Positions 5,085 to 10,208 of a stretch of 10,208 nt of DNA are shown here, piece after piece (within the stretch, counting starts at the first letter, position 1; each line of letters opens with the position of its first letter). Location of the stretch: assembly GCA_900549655.1 (NCBI GenBank), contig UROZ01000070.1, positions 1 to 10,208 of the forward strand, given 5' to 3'. The notes under the pieces were generated by a model, which did no database searches, was not told where the DNA came from, and saw nothing but the letters and a program-made list of their open reading frames with translations. The position numbers and the translations under genes were made by a program. Origin of the DNA: an uncultured Collinsella sp. (lineage in GTDB: Bacteria > Actinomycetota > Coriobacteriia > Coriobacteriales > Coriobacteriaceae).

Positions 5085-6428
5085 CTACTCGGCGAAAGCC
5101 TCCTGCTTGGCGATTGCCTTCTCGGAAATCTTCATAAAGGGCAGGTAGACGGCCATGCCAATGACAATCTCGAGAGCCTGCCACACGCCGGCGCGCCAGT
5201 CAAAGCCCGTAGCGAGCAGGGCATTGATGACGGGAGGCATGGTCCAGGGCACCTGGGCGATGCAGGGGCTGATGATGCCTGCGCAGGTAAGGCCATAGGT
5301 GATGCCGATGAACAGGTCGGGAAGAAGAACAAACGGGATCATGAGCGGCAGGTTGTACACGATGGGGTAACCGTAGATAACCGGCTCGTTGATGTTGAAC
5401 AGACCAGGCAGGATAGCCATCTTGGAAACGGTCTCGGAAGCCTTGTTCTTGGAGAACAGGAGCGTGTCGAGCAGAAGCATGAGGGTGCAGCCCGAGCCGC
5501 CGATGAGGGCGAAGCTGTTAACGATCTGCATGTTCATGTAGTGATCGGGCTGGATGGTGCCACCGGCGGCAAAGGTAGCCATGTTGTCGACGATGAGCAT
5601 GGTCAGGATCGGCTCGACGGTAGCGCCAGAGATGGTGGACTGGTGAATACCGACGCAGAACAGCAGGTTGGCAAGGGTGTAGATGAGGATAACAGCCCAC
5701 GGACCGGCGTTCATGATGTTCTTGAGCGGGTTGGAGATGCACGTGGAGATGATGGTGCACAGATCGGTGCCGGCGCACACGGCGAGCAGGGCTGCGGCAA
5801 GAGCGAAGATCGCGAGGTTGAGCAGCATCGGGATCATGACGTTGAAGGAGTTGGAGACCGCGGGAGGCACGCCCTCGCCCAGCTTAACCTTGAGCTTCTC
5901 GACGCCAGAGATCTTGATGAAGAGCGAGACGGAGAGCAGAGCGATGATAATGGCCGAGAACAGACCGTTAGTGCCGGTGTTGGCAGTCGAAAGGGCGCCC
6001 GTAACCTCGGCGGAGGTGATCTTGTCGGTGAGCAGCGGGCTCGTGGCGGCAAGCGAGGCGGTGATCTGCTGCGGCATCATGATGACGAAGGCAGAGATGG
6101 CGACGACCACGCAAGCGAGCGGGTTATCGAAACGCTTGTTCTTGGCGAGGCTGTAGCCAATCAATCCGGCCAAGATAATGGCAGAGACGTTGAGGGTGCC
6201 CAGCGTAATTGCCGAGCCCCACGTCTGAAGGTTGGCAAGGCCCGCCGCATCGAGCGGGAACAGAGGGAACACGACGTTGTTAATAAGAACCGCGATACCC
6301 GCAAGGATATAGAGCGGCGTGATGGTCGCGAAGGCGTCTCGCAGGGAACGCAGGTGAACCTGGTTTCCCACCTTCGCAGAGACCTCGGCAAACTTGTCGA
6401 GGAAGCTCTTTCCGTTGTCACTGGCCAT
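5085..6428 (-). CDS. PTS EIIC component, cellobiose/beta-glucoside permease
   Basis: 447-aa membrane permease of the Lac/cellobiose PTS family, which binds the disaccharide outside and delivers it inside as a 6-phosphate. The chain has about ten hydrophobic segments. Key family sites are present: H262 in FCVGIHQSTISG and E348 in LFNINEPVIYGYPIVYN, matching the substrate-contacting His and Glu known from the ChbC structure. Length is typical (~440). ATG 6426-6428 follows AGGAG (6434-6438) at 5 bases. It is second in the operon, 120 bases after the GH1 gene, and upstream of EIIB and EIIA. Sugar specificity (cellobiose, other beta-glucosides, mannobiose) cannot be read from sequence alone. Confidence 0.94.
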   Translation of the reverse strand: MASDNGKSFLDKFAEVSAKVGNQVHLRSLRDAFATITPLYILAGIAVLINNVVFPLFPLDAAGLANLQTWGSAITLGTLNVSAIILAGLIGYSLAKNKRFDNPLACVVVAISAFVIMMPQQITASLAATSPLLTDKITSAEVTGALSTANTGTNGLFSAIIIALLSVSLFIKISGVEKLKVKLGEGVPPAVSNSFNVMIPMLLNLAIFALAAALLAVCAGTDLCTIISTCISNPLKNIMNAGPWAVILIYTLANLLFCVGIHQSTISGATVEPILTMLIVDNMATFAAGGTIQPDHYMNMQIVNSFALIGGSGCTLMLLLDTLLFSKNKASETVSKMAILPGLFNINEPVIYGYPIVYNLPLMIPFVLLPDLFIGITYGLTCAGIISPCIAQVPWTMPPVINALLATGFDWRAGVWQALEIVIGMAVYLPFMKISEKAIAKQEAFAE

Positions 6429-6510
6429 GATTGCTCCTAACTTTCAAATCCGGCCTTTTCCTATGCGCACGGTGGTCTGTCGCCCTCTGCCACCAGATGT
6501 GCCATGTGTT

Positions 6511-6526
6511 GCGCGCGGCGGCGCGC
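6511..6526 (-). other. GC hairpin between GH1 gene and EIIC
   Basis: GCGCGC repeats on both sides of a 4-base loop, a 6-bp GC-only stem 22 bases after the GH1 stop, with no T-run. A second weak stem GGTGG/CCACC lies between it and EIIC (about 6471-6494). Probably an intercistronic mRNA structure. Confidence 0.3.
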
Positions 6527-6548
6527 GGTCTGGGCGTTCGCCCGGTCG

Positions 6549-7949
6549 CTAATCAACCACGTGGGTCGTGGCGACCTGTTTGAGCCAGGCCGCCGACTTC
6601 TTAAGACGGCGCTTGTAGCCATCCATCAGATCGACCTCGACAAAGCCATAGCGATTCTTAAAGGCATTGGCCCAAGACCAGTTATCGATGACGGCCCAAT
6701 AATGGTATCCGCGACACTTGGCGCCCTCGGCGATTGCCTTGGCAACCCACTCCAGGTGCTGGCGTACAAAGTCGACGCGGTAGTCGTCCTGGATGGTTCC
6801 TTCGGCGTCACGGTTCTTGTATTCGTCCATGATGCCAATGCCGTTCTCGGAAACGAACCACTCAAGATCGGGGTAGTTCTTGGCGCAGTCCATGCCAAAG
6901 TCGTAGAGGCCCTGCGGGTAGATCTCCCAGCCGCGGCTCTCGTTCATAACGGCGTCGGGCCATACGTACTCGTCGGCAAAGTGCGGCAGGCCGTACTGGT
7001 CGACCTTGCTCGCCGGCGCCTGAACACGCGTGGGGTGGTAGTAGTTGCAGCCGAGCCAGTCGACAACACCCTGCTTGAGAATCTCTTGGTCGCCGGCACG
7101 GAACGGGAGCTTAACGCCGCCCTCGGCCAGGCTGTCGAGCACGTCGGCAGGAAGCTCGCCCTTGGTGATGAGGTCGAGCCACCAGCGGTTGTTGATGCCG
7201 CTGGTCATGCGCACGGCCTCGAGGTCCGCCTCGCTGGGGTTCTCCTTGGTGTAGACCGGGGTAAAGCAGTTGATCATGCCGATCTTGGCATCGGCGCGAA
7301 TAGCGCCCTCGTCATAGGCGCGACGATAGTTGGCCACGGCCAGCGCGTGTGCCAGCGAGATGTGATACTGCACGGTGCGAGCGCGGTTGAAGTCGTGGAG
7401 TTGCGGGAACCACACGCCCTCTTGATAGCGCTGCTCGGGCTCGACGATGGGCTCGTTAAAGGTGAACCAGTACTTGATCTCCTGGCCAAACTCGTGGAAG
7501 GCGACGTCGGCGTAATGTGCGTAAGCCTCGACAACCTCACGGCTCTCCCAGCCGCCACGGTTAAAAAGGTAGGTGGGCATGTCAAAGTGGTACAGGTTGA
7601 CGAACGGCTCCAGACCAGCCTCGCGAGAGGCGCGGAACAGCTCGTGATACCACGCAGCGCCCTCCTCATTAAGGTTGCCGTCGGCATCAAGCAGACGGCT
7701 CCACTGAATGGAAGTGCGATAGGTATCCAGGCCCAAGTCCTTCAAAATGCGAAAGTCTTCCTGGTACTTGGCCATAAAGTCATTGCCGGCATAAGAGCCA
7801 ACGCAGTTGTAGAACGAACCCAGATCCTGGATGGACCAGGTGTCCCACAGGTTCTCGAGCTTGCCGCCTTGGTTCCACTGACCCTCAGTCTGCGGGCCGG
7901 ACATAGCAGCGCCAAAGAAGAAGTCGTTGGGCAGCTGATACTGTGCCAT
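6549..7949 (-). CDS. GH1 6-phospho-beta-glucosidase
   Basis: 466-aa cytoplasmic glycoside hydrolase family 1 enzyme that splits phosphorylated beta-disaccharides delivered by the PTS into hexose-6-phosphate plus free sugar. The N-terminus LPNDFFFGAAMSGPQTEG is the GH1 signature. Acid/base E166 lies in FTFNEP and nucleophile E368 in VSENGIG. Near the C-terminus, S425 (DNWSWANA) replaces the Glu found in non-phospho beta-glucosidases, and Y434 is kept, both supporting phospho-sugar binding. At the LacG Lys435 position there is N432, with K431 beside it. Start: ATG 7947-7949 with GAGGA (7955-7959) 5 bases upstream; an in-frame TTG one codon earlier lies inside the spacer. It is the first gene of the operon, with a ~160-base leader containing a long inverted repeat. 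Confidence 0.93.
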   Translation of the reverse strand: MAQYQLPNDFFFGAAMSGPQTEGQWNQGGKLENLWDTWSIQDLGSFYNCVGSYAGNDFMAKYQEDFRILKDLGLDTYRTSIQWSRLLDADGNLNEEGAAWYHELFRASREAGLEPFVNLYHFDMPTYLFNRGGWESREVVEAYAHYADVAFHEFGQEIKYWFTFNEPIVEPEQRYQEGVWFPQLHDFNRARTVQYHISLAHALAVANYRRAYDEGAIRADAKIGMINCFTPVYTKENPSEADLEAVRMTSGINNRWWLDLITKGELPADVLDSLAEGGVKLPFRAGDQEILKQGVVDWLGCNYYHPTRVQAPASKVDQYGLPHFADEYVWPDAVMNESRGWEIYPQGLYDFGMDCAKNYPDLEWFVSENGIGIMDEYKNRDAEGTIQDDYRVDFVRQHLEWVAKAIAEGAKCRGYHYWAVIDNWSWANAFKNRYGFVEVDLMDGYKRRLKKSAAWLKQVATTHVVD

Positions 7950-7979
7950 CAAAGTCCTCGCTTTCGTGTTCTAGAGCTT

Positions 7980-8077
7980 CCGGTTGGAGACGGGTTTGCT
8001 TTGGCAGGTTATCCGGCGCGGGCGCGCACCGGTCATACCGATATCCAACCTGCCAAAACAAAACCGTCCCCAAACGG
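7980..8077 (-). repeat. Long inverted repeat in the operon leader
   Basis: Arms 7980-8010 and 8047-8077 are inverted copies matching at 27 of 31 positions around a 36-base GC-rich loop. Each contains the TTTTGGCAGGTT-type core. As - strand RNA, two of the four mismatches become G-U pairs, whereas as + strand RNA none do, so the fold is better on the operon transcript. It lies between the predicted operon promoter and the GH1 start. No T-run follows. Confidence 0.7.
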
Positions 8078-8116
8078 TCAATCCTGGTCTGCTGTAGGAT
8101 TCCGTTCGTTGCTTAA

Positions 8117-8144
8117 ACTATAGCGCTCTAATTCTAAAAGTAAA
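8117..8144 (-). promoter_or_regulatory. Predicted promoter of the beta-glucoside operon
   Basis: On the - strand TTTACT (8144-8139) and TATAGT (8122-8117) are spaced by 16 bases and resemble -35 and -10 boxes (4/6 and 5/6 to consensus). Transcription would start near 8110, giving a leader of about 160 bases. A TAAAAGTAA half-site (8135-8143 on +) overlaps the -35 box. Confidence 0.5.
8135..8143. promoter_or_regulatory. Putative regulator half-site at the operon -35
   Basis: TAAAAGTAA here is identical to 8181-8189, exactly 46 bases away, and its AAAAGTAA core is inverted at 8216-8223. Its position on the -35 box suits repression of the GH1-PTS operon by the adjacent GntR protein. Confidence 0.4.
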
Positions 8145-8181
8145 GCATCTTTTTCTTTTTTCTTTCTCGAACTTCTTAGAT

Positions 8182-8223
8182 AAAAGTAATATGGGTACCC
8201 TGTTGAGGGTTATACTTACTTTT
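8182..8223. promoter_or_regulatory. Putative GntR operator (nested inverted repeat)
   Basis: Outer arms AAAAGTAA (8182-8189) and TTACTTTT (8216-8223) are exact reverse complements. Inner arms ACCCT (8197-8201) and AGGGT (8206-8210) are also exact, and GGGTACCC (8193-8200) is a perfect palindrome. A good -10 match, TATACT (8211-8216), lies in the right side, but no matching -35 is clear. Binding here would block gntR transcription (autoregulation). Confidence 0.45.
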
Positions 8224-8252
8224 GTTTTCATATATGTCGGAAAGGAGGTTCC

Positions 8253-8972
8253 ATGATTCCCAAATACGAGGCGATAGCTGCAGATATTCGTCGAAGTATC
8301 GAGGATGGCGCTCTTAAACCGGGCGACAAGCTTCCCACCGTCGTTGAGTTTTGCGAGCTCTATAGCGTTTCCAAAATCACCGTCAAACGAGCTATTGAAC
8401 AAATCACCGAGGAAGGTCTTATTACCAGCCGACGCGGATCGGGTACCTACGTTAAGGACACGGCGGGGCTTCCCGGCCAGGCGTTTTTCCAGGGCAAAAA
8501 CGACCGTGCCCAGGGCTTTTCATATGAGCACCGCGGGGAGAAGGTGACCTCGGTGGTCTACGATTTCTCGATCGTTAATCCACCAGCGGACATCGCAGCC
8601 CAGCTGGGAATTGCAGAGGATGACTTTGCCTATCACGTCGTGCGCGTGCGTCAGGCCGATGAGAAGCCCATCGTTATCGAGTACACCTACATGCCCCTCG
8701 AGCTGATTCCAGGCCTTAAAAAGAAGGACCTGTACGGATCGGTCTACCACTTCATCCGCGAGCAATGTGGGCTGAAGATTTCGAGCTTCCACCGTACCAT
8801 TCGCGCCGTGGCAGCAACCGAGGAAGAAGCCGAGCGTCTGGACACCAAACTTGGCTCTCCCCTGCTCGAGCTCACCCAGATTGGCTTTTTGGACAGCGGC
8901 GCCGCCTTTGAGTATTCGGTCTCGCGCAACGTTGGCGACCGCTTTGAGTTGCACAACGTAACGTTGGCATAG
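8253..8972 (+). CDS. GntR-family regulator with UTRA domain (HutC subfamily)
   Basis: 239-aa transcription factor. Residues 3-68 form the GntR winged helix: YEAIAADIRRSIEDG, then LKPGDKLPT, the recognition helix region VSKITVKRAIEQ (39-50) and the wing RRGSGTYV (60-67). Residues ~88-232 form a UTRA ligand-binding domain, which in this subfamily senses phosphosugars or related metabolites. ATG 8253 is preceded by AAAGGAGG (8241-8248) at 4 bases. Divergent placement from the GH1-PTS operon argues that it represses that operon, with the phospho-disaccharide or a product as a likely inducer (inference). The downstream ManA gene starts 74 bases later in the same direction and is probably co-transcribed. 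Confidence 0.94.
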   Translation: MIPKYEAIAADIRRSIEDGALKPGDKLPTVVEFCELYSVSKITVKRAIEQITEEGLITSRRGSGTYVKDTAGLPGQAFFQGKNDRAQGFSYEHRGEKVTSVVYDFSIVNPPADIAAQLGIAEDDFAYHVVRVRQADEKPIVIEYTYMPLELIPGLKKKDLYGSVYHFIREQCGLKISSFHRTIRAVAATEEEAERLDTKLGSPLLELTQIGFLDSGAAFEYSVSRNVGDRFELHNVTLA

Positions 8973-8987
8973 GTTTTTGTAGTCATC

Positions 8988-9023
8988 CGGGCGCTCGCTT
9001 TGAGCTGTTTTGTGCAGCGCCCG
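8988..9023 (+). promoter_or_regulatory. Hairpin between gntR and manA
   Basis: CGGGCGCT (8988-8995) and AGCGCCCG (9016-9023) form an 8-bp perfect stem with a 20-base loop, 15 bases after the gntR stop. It is followed by CGCAACACAA and not Ts, so it is unlikely to terminate. It ends 11 bases before the GGGGG serving as the manA ribosome site. Confidence 0.4.
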
Positions 9024-9046
9024 CGCAACACAATGGGGGTATGAAC

Positions 9047-9979
9047 ATGTCCGATTTGATTAAACTGACGCCGATCTTTCACGAGAAGATCTGGGGCGGC
9101 CGCCAGCTCGAAACCGTATTTGGTTACGACATTCCCGAAGGTCCCATCGGTGAGTGCTGGGCCATCTCGGCCCATCCCAACGGTGACTGCCAGATTGCGG
9201 AGGGCCCGTATGCCGGTCACACGCTGTCGTGGCTGTGGGCCGAGCACCGCGAGCTCTTTGGCAATTGCGAGGGCAAGGAGTTCCCGCTGCTCATTAAGAT
9301 TCTGGATGCCAAGGACGACCTTTCAATCCAGATTCATCCCAACGACGAGTACGCCGCCAAGCACGAGAACGGCAGCCTGGGCAAAACCGAGTGCTGGTAT
9401 GTGCTGGACTGCGAGCCCGGCGCCACGATCATCGTCGGCCAGCGCGCGCACGACCGCGCCGAGGCCGCACAGATGATCGAAGAGGGCCGTTGGGACGAGA
9501 TGCTCAACGTGCTGCCGATTCACAAGGGAGACTTTTTCCAGATCGACTCCGGCACCGTTCACGCCATCAAGACCGGCACGCTGATTCTGGAGACGCAGCA
9601 GTCGAGCGACGTGACATATCGCCTGTACGACTACGACCGCCCCGGCACCGACGGCAAGCTGCGCCCACTGCACATTGAGCAGAGCCTCGAATGCATCGAC
9701 TTTGATGCTCAGGCTCCGACCGACGGCACGGTGACCGCGCCCGAGGTCGATGGCGTAACCAAGCTCGAGTCCAACCCCTGCTACACCGTCGATCGCGTGC
9801 GCGTCGACGGCAGCAAGACCTTGGAGCAGCGCTGGCCCTTCATGTGTCTGTCGGTCATCGACGGCGAAGGCACCATCTGCGGCGACCCCGTCCGCAAGGG
9901 AAGCCACCTGCTGGCCCCCAGCACCGTCAGCTCCATCGACCTCGAAGGCAAGATGGAACTGATCATCAGCCACCTCTAG
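9047..9979 (+). CDS. manA: Mannose-6-phosphate isomerase, class I
   Basis: 310-aa zinc enzyme interconverting mannose-6-phosphate and fructose-6-phosphate. This is the short, cupin-type Firmicutes/Actinobacteria form (~310-320 aa versus 391 in E. coli). Zinc ligands are Q95 and H97 in SIQIHPND, E115 in GKTECWY and H172 in SGTVHAI. The catalytic arginine is R192 in TYRLYDYDR. The N-terminus LTPIFHEKIWGG is typical. Start: ATG 9047 has GGGGG (9035-9039) at 7 bases. An in-frame ATG at 9041 would add Met-Asn but sits only 1 base from the G-run. It follows the GntR regulator, which links mannose-6-phosphate use to the PTS operon. Confidence 0.95.
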   Translation: MSDLIKLTPIFHEKIWGGRQLETVFGYDIPEGPIGECWAISAHPNGDCQIAEGPYAGHTLSWLWAEHRELFGNCEGKEFPLLIKILDAKDDLSIQIHPNDEYAAKHENGSLGKTECWYVLDCEPGATIIVGQRAHDRAEAAQMIEEGRWDEMLNVLPIHKGDFFQIDSGTVHAIKTGTLILETQQSSDVTYRLYDYDRPGTDGKLRPLHIEQSLECIDFDAQAPTDGTVTAPEVDGVTKLESNPCYTVDRVRVDGSKTLEQRWPFMCLSVIDGEGTICGDPVRKGSHLLAPSTVSSIDLEGKMELIISHL

Positions 9980-10005
9980 GTCACAACAACAACCAAAACG
10001 AAACA

Positions 10006-10039
10006 AGGGGCTCCCCCGTTCATCAACGGAGGAGCCCCT
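10006..10039. terminator. Bidirectional-type terminator after manA
   Basis: AGGGGCTCC (10006-10014) pairs with GGAGCCCCT (10031-10039), and inside it CCGTT/AACGG closes a CATC loop, giving about 14 bp with one mismatch. On + no T-run follows (ACTCGTATC). On - the next bases are T-rich (TTGTTTCGTTTT). It can end manA and a - strand transcript arriving from the right. Confidence 0.65.
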
Positions 10040-10168
10040 ACTCGTATCTACATTTCAGCCCACCCGGTTCTCCAAATCAAAAAGCGGACGAGCGGAGCGG
10101 CGTTCGCAAGCAACGTTACCCAAGGACCTGGGCGGGCGTATGGGACAACATCGATCGCGAGTTCCGCA
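10040..10168. other. Gene-free right end
   Basis: No convincing gene lies here. One + strand frame is open through the whole stretch but has no plausible start before ATG 10140, which gives only a 15-codon peptide ending at TAA 10185-10187. The arginine-rich, low-complexity translation argues against coding. The stretch may belong to a leader or repeat continuing beyond the window. Confidence 0.4.
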
Positions 10169-10205
10169 CGCAAAGGAGAGCACTTAATGTGCTCTCCGTC
10201 TTGCG
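10169..10205. other. Strong hairpin at the right edge with embedded AAAGGAG and ATG
   Basis: GGAGAGCAC (10175-10183) pairs perfectly with GTGCTCTCC (10189-10197) across loop TTAAT. CGCAA/TTGCG (10169-10173 with 10201-10205) extends the stem past an internal loop. The 5' arm overlaps AAAGGAG, and an ATG (10187-10189) sits 8 bases on, spanning loop and 3' arm. It could be a terminator for a - strand gene, or a start region with a masked ribosome site. The window ends before this can be decided. Confidence 0.45.
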
Positions 10206-10208
10206 CAG

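Noticed and set aside
7950..7952. TTG start of the GH1 gene one codon upstream
   Set aside because: The TTG lies in the spacer between GAGGA and the ATG. ATG at 7949 has ideal spacing.
7980..8077. BglG/LicT-type ribonucleic antiterminator in the operon leader
   Set aside because: The hairpin has no following T-run, and no BglG-family antiterminator gene is present. The local regulator is a GntR/UTRA DNA-binding protein.
6504..8123. 539-codon + strand open frame opposite the GH1 gene
   Set aside because: It is the antisense of a clear GH1 coding sequence with full catalytic motifs. Long antisense frames are expected in GC-rich DNA with this codon bias, and its translation shows no family features.
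1..10208. CRISPR array, tRNA or rRNA genes, insertion sequence, phage genes
   Set aside because: No regularly spaced repeats, cloverleaf structures, transposase-like proteins or phage proteins were seen on either strand.

Overview
The window looks like a chromosomal segment of a high-GC, anaerobic, gut-type Actinomycetota, most likely Collinsella or a close coriobacterial relative. This is inferred from the GC-rich third codon positions, the AGGAGG-type ribosome binding sites, the saccharolytic PTS content and the protein flavour. No marker gene proves it.

Layout, left to right. (1) The last codons of an unidentified + strand gene (2-55), then a gene-free stretch with three hairpins, including a strong terminator at 259-297. 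(2) On the - strand, nhaA (Na+/H+ antiporter, 388-1746) lies downstream of ppaC (Mn-dependent inorganic pyrophosphatase, 2013-2936). The ~265 bases between them hold the ppaC terminator, a second intrinsic terminator inside the nhaA leader, and an upstream segment complementary to that terminator's 5' arm. This resembles a riboswitch or attenuator. (3) A - strand ROK-family glucokinase (3087-4040). (4) A - strand beta-glucoside operon, transcribed as GH1 6-phospho-beta-glucosidase, PTS EIIC, EIIB, EIIA (7949 down to 4282), ending at a clear terminator at 4187-4223. (5) Divergently on the + strand, a GntR/UTRA regulator (8253-8972) and a type I mannose-6-phosphate isomerase (9047-9979). (6) A gene-free right end with two strong hairpins.

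Likely joint function: the Lac/cellobiose-family PTS imports and phosphorylates a beta-linked disaccharide. The GH1 enzyme splits the phospho-disaccharide into a hexose-6-phosphate and a free hexose. The ROK kinase could phosphorylate the free glucose, and ManA would send mannose-6-phosphate to fructose-6-phosphate. ManA next to the regulator suggests that mannose-containing beta-disaccharides may be among the substrates. The regulator probably controls both divergent promoters through TAAAAGTAA half-sites in the shared intergenic region.

The protein genes are ordinary. The most interesting signals are in non-coding sequence: the nhaA leader with its terminator/antiterminator arrangement, mutually exclusive hairpins between EIIC and EIIB, and an intergenic repeat containing TTTTGGCAGGTT that occurs three times, twice as a 31-base inverted pair in the operon leader.
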